40,582 nt of DNA from Clostridiales bacterium (GTDB taxonomy: Bacteria; Bacillota; Clostridia; Christensenellales; Borkfalkiaceae): assembly GCA_015069615.1 (NCBI GenBank), contig SVIF01000013.1, positions 1 through 40,582 on the forward strand, given 5' to 3'. The notes below the pieces were generated by a model. The model had not been told where the DNA came from and did no database searches. It saw only the letters and a list, made by a program, of their open reading frames with translations. Made by a program: the position numbers and the translations under genes. This document shows, in pieces, positions 7,028 through 14,705 of this stretch; the stretch's first letter is position 1; each line of letters starts with the position of its first letter.

Positions 7028-7510
7028 GTGAAAAAGATTTTTAAAACTAATACACTTTTAATTATGATTTGCGTTGTGTTGCTTTCTGTTAGTGCGTGTA
7101 CAGTAAATATAAATCTTGGCGCTACACCAACCCCTTCGGTTACTCCAACCCCTTCGGTTGTTCCAACCCTTACGCCCGAGGAAATTGCGCTGATAGAAAA
7201 GGCGGAAAAATCTAATATAGACCAAGAGGCAAAAAATGCATCGACAGTGATGCTTGCTGAAATTGAACAGGAAAAATGGGATGATATGGTAATTGTTTAT
7301 TCAAAAGGGGATAAATATTACGAATATCAGCTTGTAAATGGAACATTTTGTCAAGTAAACAAAAAAACGGTAATTGTTTCGGGTGCAACCGTATATACCC
7401 AAACGGGGGAGCCTTTGACTGGAGTTCAAACCCAAGCAAATGCAACAGGTGCTTTGTATGTAGAAATAGGCACCATAGCAAGAAATATCGCAGTTATTGT
7501 TAATCCGTAA
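7028..7510 (+). CDS. Small lipoprotein of unknown function
   Basis: A 160-residue protein with a lipoprotein signal: basic MKKIFK, hydrophobic core, lipobox VSAC with the acylated Cys at residue 24. A Pro/Thr-rich linker contains a perfect duplication of TPTPSV (residues 33-44), also visible as a DNA direct repeat. The mature part is a single small domain of about 110 residues ending in alternating hydrophobic residues typical of beta strands. I do not recognise the family. The start is GTG at 7028; the nearby ATG at 7025 is immediately followed by a stop. GAGGAAAG provides the ribosome binding site. It is probably monocistronic, between its own promoter and terminator. Confidence 0.8.
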   Translation: MKKIFKTNTLLIMICVVLLSVSACTVNINLGATPTPSVTPTPSVVPTLTPEEIALIEKAEKSNIDQEAKNASTVMLAEIEQEKWDDMVIVYSKGDKYYEYQLVNGTFCQVNKKTVIVSGATVYTQTGEPLTGVQTQANATGALYVEIGTIARNIAVIVNP

Positions 7511-7516
7511 AAATAT

Positions 7517-7540
7517 AAAGCACCCGTTTTGGGTGCTTTT
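7517..7540 (+). terminator. Intrinsic terminator after the lipoprotein gene
   Basis: Stem AAAGCACCC/GGGTGCTTT with a GTTTT loop, followed by further T residues. Confidence 0.88.
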
Positions 7541-7552
7541 TGTGTTTTTTGG

Positions 7553-7697
7553 AAGTAGGGATTCTATCGCTAACGCTCCAGAATGACAAGGAACCGTAGG
7601 GGCGAGCATTGCTCGTCCGAAAAACCCCCTCAACCACCACTGCGTGGTCCCCCTTCCCCCTACCCCTAACAAGGGGCGACAAGGAAAGGGGTTTTTC
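7553..7697. repeat. Interspersed palindromic repeat element
   Basis: A non-coding stretch in the style of intergenic repeats found many times in Clostridia genomes: a head segment (ATTCTATCGCTAACG, then CCAGAATGACA) followed by several small hairpins (CGAGCA/TGCTCG, CCAC/GTGG, CCCCT/AGGGG). The second half is bounded by GAAAAACCCC (7619-7628) and its inverse GGGGTTTTTC (7688-7697). ORFs through it are open only because of composition. A diverged copy of the head segment appears at 32171-32202. Copy number in the genome cannot be judged from one window. Confidence 0.6.
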
Positions 7698-7741
7698 TTT
7701 CTGCTTTACAGCGCGGATTCCTCGTTTTATTTTTTACGTAT

Positions 7742-8536
7742 TTATAGCGCGGGTTCCCCCGTTTTGGTTTTTACGTATTCCTTGGGGGACATCCCCGTTT
7801 TTTCCTTAAACACTTTGGAAAAATATAGGGGGTCGAAATATCCGCAAAGTAGCGCCACGTTTTTCACCGCGTTTACGCCGTGGTCAAATAAAAACAGCGC
7901 GTTTTTGATGCGTAAATTATTCAAAAAACTGGTAAAACCTTCCCCCGTTTGTTCCTTAAATCGGTGCGAAAGGTATTTTGCGTTATACCCCAAATCCGCC
8001 GAAAGGGTGGCAAGGGATAGGCTTTCGTCCGAAAAATTATCTTCGGTATAGCGAATCATACGGTACACTACGTCCTCCACCGTCCGTTCCACCTTGACTA
8101 GCCGTGAAAAAGTGTACATCAGCACGCATTCCGCAATTAAATCGATATTTTCCTGGGTGGCGCGCACCAAATTATCCTGCCAAAAGGTGATAAGCGAGCC
8201 CGTAACGGGGAAGGAGCGGGAAGCGTAAGTAATGCCAAAGCGCGCAAATAAGTCCTCACACCTACCGCCACCAAAAGAAATATACAAATACACCGCGTTT
8301 TTAGAAAGACACTCGAAGGTTTCCCCTTGAAAGCCGAAATAAATTCTGCCGGGGGAAAGCACCTCCTCCCTGCCGTTAAAGGAAACCTTCCCCGTGCCTT
8401 CGGTAAACAAAAATAGGGTATGGGTGGCAAGGGGGTAAGGGGAGAGGCTTGCTCCGTTTTTTTCTAGCACGAAGTTTTTTGCAAACAGCGTTAATTCGCG
8501 CGGGGCGGAAATGAATTTACAAATGTTGTTTTTCAT
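7742..8536 (-). CDS. AraC-family transcriptional regulator
   Basis: 264 residues: an N-terminal cupin-like sensor domain (about 1-150) and a C-terminal AraC DNA-binding domain (about 160-262). The first HTH contains LSADLGYNAKYLSHRFKEQT, and the second contains CGYFDPLYFSKVFKEKTGMS then PKEYVK, the AraC signature. Members of this type sense sugars or sugar derivatives. It is divergent from the Gfo/Idh/MocA oxidoreductase gene at 8706, with a shared 169-bp intergenic region holding its promoter, an inverted repeat and a cre-like site. The obvious inferred target is that oxidoreductase gene. GGGAGG lies 14 bases before the ATG. Confidence 0.88.
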   Translation of the reverse strand: MKNNICKFISAPRELTLFAKNFVLEKNGASLSPYPLATHTLFLFTEGTGKVSFNGREEVLSPGRIYFGFQGETFECLSKNAVYLYISFGGGRCEDLFARFGITYASRSFPVTGSLITFWQDNLVRATQENIDLIAECVLMYTFSRLVKVERTVEDVVYRMIRYTEDNFSDESLSLATLSADLGYNAKYLSHRFKEQTGEGFTSFLNNLRIKNALFLFDHGVNAVKNVALLCGYFDPLYFSKVFKEKTGMSPKEYVKTKTGEPAL

Positions 8537-8575
8537 AAGATGGACCTCCCTTTTTTGTGCGGTATCCTTACTTTT

Positions 8576-8604
8576 ATTGTACCACGGGGAAGAGTAAAAT
8601 GCAA
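8576..8604 (-). promoter_or_regulatory. Sigma-A promoter for the AraC gene at 7742
   Basis: On the minus strand TTGCAT (8599-8604) and TACAAT (8576-8581), 17-bp spacing. It places the AraC transcript start near 8569. Confidence 0.7.
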
Positions 8605-8623
8605 CGATTTTCCATAATTTAGT

Positions 8624-8645
8624 GGGAAATATCTATTTATTTCCC
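8624..8645. promoter_or_regulatory. Inverted-repeat operator candidate
   Basis: GGGAAATA, six bases, then TATTTCCC. It lies about 20 bp upstream of a TATATT -10 candidate (8666-8671) that has no recognisable -35 box, which is where an AraC-type activator would be expected to bind. Assignment to the neighbouring AraC protein is inference. Confidence 0.45.
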
Positions 8646-8676
8646 CCGCACGCATATGGTATTCTTATATTAGGAA

Positions 8677-8690
8677 AGGAAACGCTTTCC
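8677..8690. promoter_or_regulatory. Catabolite-responsive element (cre)-like site
   Basis: AGGAAACGCTTTCC matches the CcpA cre consensus TGNAARCGNWWWCA at 12 of 14 positions, failing only at the outermost bases. It lies between the probable -10 and the ribosome binding site, a roadblock position used by CcpA in Firmicutes. It suggests glucose repression of the 8706 gene. Confidence 0.5.
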
Positions 8691-8705
8691 CAAAGGAGAA
8701 AGGGT

Positions 8706-9944
8706 ATGAAAAAAGTTAGGGTAGGTATTTTCGGGCTTTCGCGCGGGGCAAATTATATTGAAAGTTTTTTGCTTTGCAATGCGGAAATCGTTGCGGGGTG
8801 CGATAGTAACGAAGAACGCTTAAAGGATTTTTCTAAAAAAGTGGGCGGTACCGCCGCGCTATATACGGACGTAGAAGAATTTATGAAACACGATATGGAC
8901 GCGGTGTTCCTTGCCAACTACTTCCATCAACACGCAACCTACGCGGTGCGCTTTTTGGAAAAGGGAATCCACGTGCTTTCCGAATGCACTTCTAACGCTA
9001 CCATGGCGGACGGGGTTGCCTTGGTGCGCGCCGCCGAAAAATCCAAAGCCATTTATATGCTTGCGGAAAACTACCCCTATATGGTGTTTAACCAGGAAAT
9101 GAAGCGCGTTTGCGATGGGGGAACGCTGGGTAAAATTTTATACGCGGAAGGGGAATACAACCACCCCGTTGCGCCTGCGAACGCGGAATTTGCGCGTATT
9201 TACCGCCCCACGCTTGACCATTGGCGGCATTTTGGCCCCCGCAGTTATTACGTAACGCATTCCCTTGCACCCATTATGCATATGACGGGCGCAATTCCCA
9301 AAAAAGTAAACGCGTTTGCGGTGTTCGACCCCATTGATGAAAGCGAGCCCACGGCTAATCAAGTGGGGGATCGCGCTACCGTGATGACCACCTTAAACAG
9401 CGACGGCTCGGTGTTTAAGTTTGTGGGATGTTCGGCGTTCGGCGCGGAAGGGAATTCCTACCGCGTGTGCGGTGAAAACGGACAAATTGAAAACTTGCGC
9501 GGTATGGGAAACACCGTGATGCTGCGCTATAACCCGTGGTCTACCCCCGAAGGCAAGGGCTGGGGCAACGAATATAAAGCCGAATACGCGCCCGAAGATA
9601 AGCCTTTGGCTGAAAAGGCGGGGCACGGCGGTTCGGATTTCTTCGTAGCGCGCGAATTTATCCGTTGCATTACCGAAAATAGAAAACCCGATTTCGACGT
9701 ATATTTTGCAACCACCATGGCGTCCGTTGCCATTATGGCGCACCGCTCGGTACTTTCGGGCGGGCAAGCGTTTGACATCCCCGATTTGCATTTGGAAGAA
9801 GAACGGAAAAAGTATGAAAACGACCGTCTTTCCCCCTTCCCCGACGCTGCGGAGGAAGATAGAATTCCTTGTTGTTCGCACCCCGATTATGCGCCTACCG
9901 AAGAACAAAAGCAAAAGTATTTGGAATTACTGAAACAAAAATAA
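8706..9944 (+). CDS. Gfo/Idh/MocA-family oxidoreductase lacking the usual EKP lysine
   Basis: 412 residues from the ATG at 8706, chosen because AAAGGAG sits just upstream and the Rossmann strand VRVGIFGLSRGANYIES starts at once. The N-terminal NAD(P)-binding domain is followed by the alpha/beta substrate domain. Family members oxidise or reduce sugar hydroxyls (inositol, glucose, 3-keto glycosides). The usual EKP motif is replaced by ECTSN (residues 93-97), so the common catalytic lysine is missing while the surrounding HVLSE and ATMADGV segments are intact. The C-terminal 60 residues are charged and Pro-rich beyond the normal fold. The gene stands alone between a cre-like site and a strong terminator, divergent from an AraC regulator. 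It may be a structural variant using other catalytic residues, or act by a different mechanism. Confidence 0.85.
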   Translation: MKKVRVGIFGLSRGANYIESFLLCNAEIVAGCDSNEERLKDFSKKVGGTAALYTDVEEFMKHDMDAVFLANYFHQHATYAVRFLEKGIHVLSECTSNATMADGVALVRAAEKSKAIYMLAENYPYMVFNQEMKRVCDGGTLGKILYAEGEYNHPVAPANAEFARIYRPTLDHWRHFGPRSYYVTHSLAPIMHMTGAIPKKVNAFAVFDPIDESEPTANQVGDRATVMTTLNSDGSVFKFVGCSAFGAEGNSYRVCGENGQIENLRGMGNTVMLRYNPWSTPEGKGWGNEYKAEYAPEDKPLAEKAGHGGSDFFVAREFIRCITENRKPDFDVYFATTMASVAIMAHRSVLSGGQAFDIPDLHLEEERKKYENDRLSPFPDAAEEDRIPCCSHPDYAPTEEQKQKYLELLKQK

Positions 9945-9950
9945 CAAGCA

Positions 9951-9990
9951 AAACCGCCGTACGCAACCTTGCGTACGGCGGTTTCTTTTT
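9951..9990. terminator. Bidirectional terminator between convergent genes
   Basis: A perfect 16-bp inverted repeat (arms 9951-9966 and 9969-9984, very tight loop) followed by CTTTTT. It serves the oxidoreductase gene and the convergent AraC gene. Confidence 0.93.
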
Positions 9991-10000
9991 TCAAAAAAGT

Positions 10001-10756
10001 TTATTGTTTGACCGCGTGCGTATCTCGATAGTTTTTGGGGGAAACACCCACCCGTTTTTTGAAGGTGCGGCTAAAATAGTTGTAATCGGGAAAGCCCACT
10101 TCTTCCGCAATATCCGTTAGGGGTAGCGCCCCTTCGGTAAGCAACCGTTTGGCGCGGCGCACCCGTTCTTTTAGTAGATATTCCACGATGGAAATGCCCG
10201 TTTCGTGCTTAAACACGCTTTCACAATGCGCCACCGAAAAAAACGTGCTTTCCGCCAAATTTGCAAGAGTAATTCTTTCCTTCATATGCGCGTGTAAATA
10301 ACGCTTAATTTGTATTACCAAGGGGTGCTGCTTTTTTTCGTGTTCCCTACTTTGTAGGGAAAGCAACAAGCATTTTAGAATTTGTTCGGTCTTTTTTTCC
10401 GCGTTGCCGTACGGGGTTTCCCCCACCGTAATTATCGCTTTCAGCAGGTGGGGGATTTCATCCGTCAAACAGTCCTTTATCAGGGTGGGAAGGGTGTATT
10501 CTTCCCCCGATATAAAGTTTAGCGAAAGGTATTCGGTATTATCCCCTTTGTGCGGTTTGCGCGAACGGTACGCGCCTTCGGGAACGAACAACGCGTCCCC
10601 CGCGTTTAGTTCTATTTCCACACCGTCCACCGTATAGTGCATACTGCCTTCCATTACGAAAGTTAGGTCGTTAAATCCGATACGAGTATCGGATAGGGAA
10701 AAAACGTTCCCCCCCTTGTTGTGCCTTGTGTAAATTAAACGAAATTCCGAAATCAT
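10001..10756 (-). CDS. AraC-family transcriptional regulator
   Basis: 251 residues: cupin sensor domain (PEGAYRSRKPHKGD near residues 59-72; FTVEG-type strands before it) and C-terminal AraC HTH pair. The second HTH reads IAEEVGFPDYNYFSRTFKK, then VGVSPKNYR, the family signature. It is divergent from the operon that starts at 10888 with an isomerase/epimerase gene and runs through uxaC and uxuA, so it is the likely local activator of uronate or uronide catabolism. It shares only modest similarity in layout with the AraC at 7742 and is not an obvious duplicate. Confidence 0.88.
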   Translation of the reverse strand: MISEFRLIYTRHNKGGNVFSLSDTRIGFNDLTFVMEGSMHYTVDGVEIELNAGDALFVPEGAYRSRKPHKGDNTEYLSLNFISGEEYTLPTLIKDCLTDEIPHLLKAIITVGETPYGNAEKKTEQILKCLLLSLQSREHEKKQHPLVIQIKRYLHAHMKERITLANLAESTFFSVAHCESVFKHETGISIVEYLLKERVRRAKRLLTEGALPLTDIAEEVGFPDYNYFSRTFKKRVGVSPKNYRDTHAVKQ

Positions 10757-10808
10757 AAGATAATGCTAATTCCCCCCATAAAAACGGCTAATAATATAAG
10801 ATTTGCTA

Positions 10809-10837
10809 TTGAAAAGTGCAAAATGGTGTGCTACAAT
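10809..10837 (+). promoter_or_regulatory. Sigma-A promoter for the uronate operon
   Basis: TTGAAA at 10809-10814 and TACAAT at 10832-10837 with 17-bp spacing. Just downstream, CAAGC, six bases, GCTTG (10848-10863) is an operator-like inverted repeat in the 5' untranslated region. Confidence 0.78.
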
Positions 10838-10887
10838 TATAGTACCACAAGCAAAAAGGCTTGTCAAGAAAAAGGAGAGAAAAATTT

Positions 10888-11739
10888 ATGATTCGGCTTT
10901 GCGCTTTTGCAGACGAGGCAGACGTAAGCATCAAGGGGCAAATCACCGCCCTGAAAAGAAACGGCATTTCGCTAATTGAAGTGCGCGGTATTAACGGCAC
11001 CAACGTTGCGGATTTAACGGACGAACAAGCCGTGGCATACGCCAAGGAATACGCGGATAACGGCATCAAAGTATGGTCGGTGGGCTCCCCCTTGGGAAAA
11101 ACGGACGTTTCTGCGGATTACGATGCGTTTATGGCTAAATGTAAGCGCGTTTTTGAAATTGCAAATATCTTCCAAGCGAAAAACGTGCGCGTGTTCAGTT
11201 TCTATAACGCGTACGAAAGCGAAGAAGAGGTGTTCCGCCGCCTAACCGCCGCCACCGATTTGGCAAAAGAATACGGCTTAACCCTTTGCCACGAAAACGA
11301 AAAGGAAATTTACGGGGACGTGCTTTTCCGCGTAAAACGGGTTTTGGAACACGTGCCGAACCTAAAAAGCGTGTTCGACCCCGCAAACTTTGTGGAAGTG
11401 GGGGAGGACGTGGAAACCGCGCTAAACGAACTTGCGCCCTACACCTACTACTATCACGTAAAAGATACCGTTCGGGAAACCGAAGAAAAAGTGCCCGCTG
11501 GCATGGGGGACGGAGCGATTCCTTCGCTGATTCGCCAAGCGGCGGAACGGGATGCGGTACTAACCGTGGAACCGCACCTTGCCATTTTTGAAGGGTACGC
11601 CCAAATTGATAACACCGAAATGAAAGGGAAGTTTACCTTTAAGGACAATCACGAAGCGTTTGATACCGCGGTAACCGCGTTAAAAAATGAAATTTTAAAA
11701 GCAGGGCTAAAACCCGTGGAAGGAGGTTTTGAACAATGA
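10888..11739 (+). CDS. Sugar phosphate isomerase/epimerase (xylose isomerase-like TIM barrel)
   Basis: 283 residues of the AP-endonuclease-2/xylose isomerase-like TIM-barrel superfamily. The candidate metal ligands are visible in order: CHENEKEIYGD (Glu), FDPANF (Asp), YYHVKD (His) and TVEPH (Glu). Relatives include inosose dehydratases, tagatose/ribulose 3-epimerases and the catalytic subunits of enzymes that cleave 3-keto C- and O-glycosides. The start at 10888 follows AAAGGAGAG. It overlaps the next gene by four bases (ATGA). Being first in an operon with oxidoreductases and glucuronate isomerase, it may act on an oxidised uronide, but the substrate is unknown. Confidence 0.82.
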   Translation: MIRLCAFADEADVSIKGQITALKRNGISLIEVRGINGTNVADLTDEQAVAYAKEYADNGIKVWSVGSPLGKTDVSADYDAFMAKCKRVFEIANIFQAKNVRVFSFYNAYESEEEVFRRLTAATDLAKEYGLTLCHENEKEIYGDVLFRVKRVLEHVPNLKSVFDPANFVEVGEDVETALNELAPYTYYYHVKDTVRETEEKVPAGMGDGAIPSLIRQAAERDAVLTVEPHLAIFEGYAQIDNTEMKGKFTFKDNHEAFDTAVTALKNEILKAGLKPVEGGFEQ

Positions 11740-12512
11740 AATACGGATTAAATTTATACTCTATTCGTTCGCTGATCGGCACCGAAGAAAGTTTCTTACA
11801 AACGGCGCTTGCCCTAAAGGAAATGGGTTACGAATACGCGCAATATTCGGGCGCGGCGTTCGACCCCGAACGCATTGCAAGGGTTTCTAAACAAGCGGAA
11901 CTCCCCATCGTGTTAACGCACGTTGGTTACAATTCCATTATTAACGACACCGAAAAATTGATGGAACAACACGATTTATTCGGTTGTAAAAACATCGGGC
12001 TTGGCTGTATGCCTATTGAATCCTTAAAAAATAGGGAAGAAATGTATCAAATCGTAGAAAATTTGGAAAAGGCGGCGGTTAAAATGGAAGAAAACGGCTT
12101 CCACTTCTTCTACCACCACCACCATTTTGAATTGATGCGCGAAGGGGATGAAACCTTCCTTGACTATATGATGAAAAACGCCCCCCACGTAAACTTTACG
12201 GCGGATACCTACTGGCTGCAATACGGCGGGGTAAACATTTTGGAATACTTAAACAAAATGAAAGGCAGAATTGCTTGCGTACACTTAAAGGATTACCGTG
12301 TGGATTTCGGTATGAAGGGGGATTGGAAGGATCCCGGTACCCGCTTTGCCCCCGTAGGGGATGGAAATATTAACTTTAAGGAAATTATTCCCGTTATGAA
12401 AAATTGCGGCGCAGAATATTTCCTTGTAGAACAGGATAACGCGGTGGAAGCGGAAGATCCCATGGAAGAAGTGAAAAAGAGCATTGAAACCTTAAAAAGT
12501 TTTGCATTTTAA
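11736..12512 (+). CDS. Second sugar phosphate isomerase/epimerase (TIM barrel)
   Basis: 258 residues of the same superfamily as the preceding gene but clearly diverged. Recognisable are FYHHHHFEL (metal and substrate site), FTADTYWLQYGG, CVHLKDYR and FLVEQDN at the ends of successive beta strands, giving the expected Glu/Asp/His/Glu set. AAGGAGG within the upstream gene drives it, and the ATGA overlap implies coupled translation and similar dosage of the two barrels. They might work in sequence or, as in some glycoside-cleaving lyases, together. Confidence 0.82.
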   Translation: MKYGLNLYSIRSLIGTEESFLQTALALKEMGYEYAQYSGAAFDPERIARVSKQAELPIVLTHVGYNSIINDTEKLMEQHDLFGCKNIGLGCMPIESLKNREEMYQIVENLEKAAVKMEENGFHFFYHHHHFELMREGDETFLDYMMKNAPHVNFTADTYWLQYGGVNILEYLNKMKGRIACVHLKDYRVDFGMKGDWKDPGTRFAPVGDGNINFKEIIPVMKNCGAEYFLVEQDNAVEAEDPMEEVKKSIETLKSFAF

Positions 12513-12530
12513 TAAAGGAGTAAAAAAATT

Positions 12531-13697
12531 ATGAAAAAAGTAAGATACGGGATTATCGGTTTAGGCAACCAAGGTTGCACGTATAACTTGGGTTTGTTTG
12601 ATAAAGGCGCGGTTCCCCAAAGCGAAGTAACCGCAATGTGCGACGTAAACCCCCAAAAAATTGAATATATGAAAAGCAAAACCACCAACGAAACCGCGGT
12701 ATACTTTACCGATTACAAGGAAATGCTGGATAGTGGCCTTGTGGATGCGGTTTTAGTGGAAGTACCCCACTATCAACACCCCGAAATGGTTATGGAATGC
12801 TTAAAGCGCGGTATTCACGTAATTTGTGAAAAACCCGCAGGCGTTTACGCAAAGCAGGTGCGCGAAATGAACGAATTTGCAAAAGAACGTAACGCGCTGT
12901 TCGGCATGATGTTCAACCAACGTATGAACCCCTTATATCAAAAGATGCGCGAAATGGTGCAATCGGGGGAAGTGGGCGAACTGATGCGCGTAAACTGGGT
13001 AATTACGGATTGGTACCGCACCCAAGCGTACTACGATAGCGGCAGTTGGCGCGCAACGTGGTCGGGGGAAGGCGGCGGCGTTTTAATTAACCAATGCCCC
13101 CACCAATTAGACTTGGTACAATGGATCGTAGGGAAACTCCCCGTAAAGGTAAACGGGTTCTGCCAATACGGAAGATGGCACGATATTGAAGTGGAGGACG
13201 AAGTAACCGCTTACTTTGAATACGATAACGGCGCAACGGGTGTGTTCGTAACCACCACGGGGGAAGCCCCCGGCGTAAACCGCTTTGAAATTACGGGTAC
13301 GCTTGGAAGACTTGTTTGCGAAAACGAAAAACTGACCTTCTACCGTAACCAAGAAGATTTAGCAACGCACGTGAAAACTTGCAAGGGCGGTTTCAGCAGA
13401 CCCGCTTGCGTAGTGGAAGAAGTAAAAGTGGAAGGGGTTGCCACTCACCACGCGGGTGTTATCAACAACTTCTCCGCCGCTATTATGGGTGAAGAAGAAC
13501 TGTTCGTTCGCGGGGAAGATGGGATTAACGGCGTACAACTGATGAACGCGATTGAATTTTCGGGTTGGAACGGGGGCGTGAAAGTTTCCCTGCCCGTAGA
13601 CGAAGAAGCATACCTTGCGCTTCTCAAAGAAAAATGCGCAAACAGTAAAAATAAACAGGTTGAAGAAAAAGTAACGGACACTTCGGGCACTTATTAA
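12531..13697 (+). CDS. Gfo/Idh/MocA-family oxidoreductase
   Basis: 388 residues. Rossmann motif VRYGIIGLGNQG at the N-terminus, with the canonical EKP motif at residues 100-102 (ICEKPAG). The substrate-domain segment EGGGVLINQCPHQLDLVQW carries the conserved catalytic-site His. Expected to be a soluble NAD(P)-dependent enzyme acting on a sugar or uronate hydroxyl. AAAGGAG ribosome binding site; 18 bp from its neighbours on both sides, in the uronate operon. It is not a close copy of the oxidoreductases at 8706 or 13715, which suggests separate steps. Confidence 0.87.
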   Translation: MKKVRYGIIGLGNQGCTYNLGLFDKGAVPQSEVTAMCDVNPQKIEYMKSKTTNETAVYFTDYKEMLDSGLVDAVLVEVPHYQHPEMVMECLKRGIHVICEKPAGVYAKQVREMNEFAKERNALFGMMFNQRMNPLYQKMREMVQSGEVGELMRVNWVITDWYRTQAYYDSGSWRATWSGEGGGVLINQCPHQLDLVQWIVGKLPVKVNGFCQYGRWHDIEVEDEVTAYFEYDNGATGVFVTTTGEAPGVNRFEITGTLGRLVCENEKLTFYRNQEDLATHVKTCKGGFSRPACVVEEVKVEGVATHHAGVINNFSAAIMGEEELFVRGEDGINGVQLMNAIEFSGWNGGVKVSLPVDEEAYLALLKEKCANSKNKQVEEKVTDTSGTY

Positions 13698-13714
13698 GCC
13701 AAGGAGCAACAGTA

Positions 13715-14704
13715 ATGGAGAACAGAAAAATTGCCATCGTAGGTTGCGGAATTATTGGTAACGTACACGCGCAAGTGTTAAGCGAGCAAGGCTATGAAAT
13801 CGCCGCGCTTTGCGACGTAGACGAAGTTGCGTTAACGAAAACAAAAGAAAAATTTGCGCCTAACGCACTTGCGTATACTAATTACGCGAAAATGATTGAC
13901 GAAGTTTCCCCCTACGCGGTACATATTTGTACCCCCCACCACTTGCACGCGGAAGCCACCATTTACGCGTTGAACCGCAATATTCACGTGCTTTGCGAAA
14001 AGCCCTTGGCAATCACGCGCGAAAGTTTGGCGGCGGTACTAGAAGCGGAAAAAAACAGCAAAGCAAACCTTGGCGTGTGCCAACAAAACCGTTATAACGA
14101 CGTAAACGTGGCGGTAAAAGAACTGCTGACGAAAAACCCCGCCGTTTACGGGCACGGAACGGTAACTTGGAACCGTGGCGCTTGGTATTACGCGCAAGCG
14201 GCTTGGCGCGGGAAAAGGGCTACCGAAGGGGGCGGCGTTATCATCAACCAAGCGCTGCATACCTTTGACTTAATGCAATGGATGGTTGGTTTCCCCGAAG
14301 AACTGGTTGGCCGTGCGGATAACTTTACGTTGCAGGACGTAATTGAAGTGGAAGATACCGTTTCTTGCGTGTGCTTTACGGGGGAAAATCGCTTTACCTT
14401 CTTTGCAACTAACGCGGCGAAATCCGATTTGCCCGTGGAAATGAACTTTAAGTTAAAGGACGGCAGTTTGCTTACCGTGTTCCCCGAACGCGCCTACTTA
14501 AACGGCGAACAAATCACTAGCGCGGAAATGGTAAAGGTGTACGGCAAAGGCTGTTACGGAACGGGGCATACCCGTTTAATTCGCCATTTCTACGAATGTG
14601 CGGAACAGGGCAAACCTTTCCCCATTAACGGGCAGGAAGGCGCAAAAGTAGTTAGAATGATTCTTGCCACTTACGAAAGTAATGGAAGAAAAGTAAAGGT
14701 ATAA
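13715..14704 (+). CDS. Gfo/Idh/MocA-family oxidoreductase
   Basis: 329 residues, the shortest and most canonical of the three. Rossmann IAIVGCGIIGNVHAQ, EKP at residues 95-97 (LCEKPLA), and EGGGVIINQALHTFDLMQW with the conserved His. C-terminal GHTRLIRHFYECAEQGKPF then PINGQEG is the usual end of sugar dehydrogenases of this family. It sits directly before uxaC with a one-base gap, so its product or substrate is probably tied to glucuronate. It could oxidise or regenerate the 3-OH of a uronide. Confidence 0.87.
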   Translation: MENRKIAIVGCGIIGNVHAQVLSEQGYEIAALCDVDEVALTKTKEKFAPNALAYTNYAKMIDEVSPYAVHICTPHHLHAEATIYALNRNIHVLCEKPLAITRESLAAVLEAEKNSKANLGVCQQNRYNDVNVAVKELLTKNPAVYGHGTVTWNRGAWYYAQAAWRGKRATEGGGVIINQALHTFDLMQWMVGFPEELVGRADNFTLQDVIEVEDTVSCVCFTGENRFTFFATNAAKSDLPVEMNFKLKDGSLLTVFPERAYLNGEQITSAEMVKVYGKGCYGTGHTRLIRHFYECAEQGKPFPINGQEGAKVVRMILATYESNGRKVKV

Positions 14705-14705
14705 T

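Noticed and set aside
7301-7682. Minus-strand ORFs across the lipoprotein end and the interspersed repeat
   Set aside because: They overlap a well-supported gene and a hairpin-rich repeat; no start signals and no recognisable domain.
9393-9914. 173-residue antisense ORF inside the 8706 oxidoreductase gene
   Set aside because: Shadow of a clear coding frame; no ribosome site or domain.
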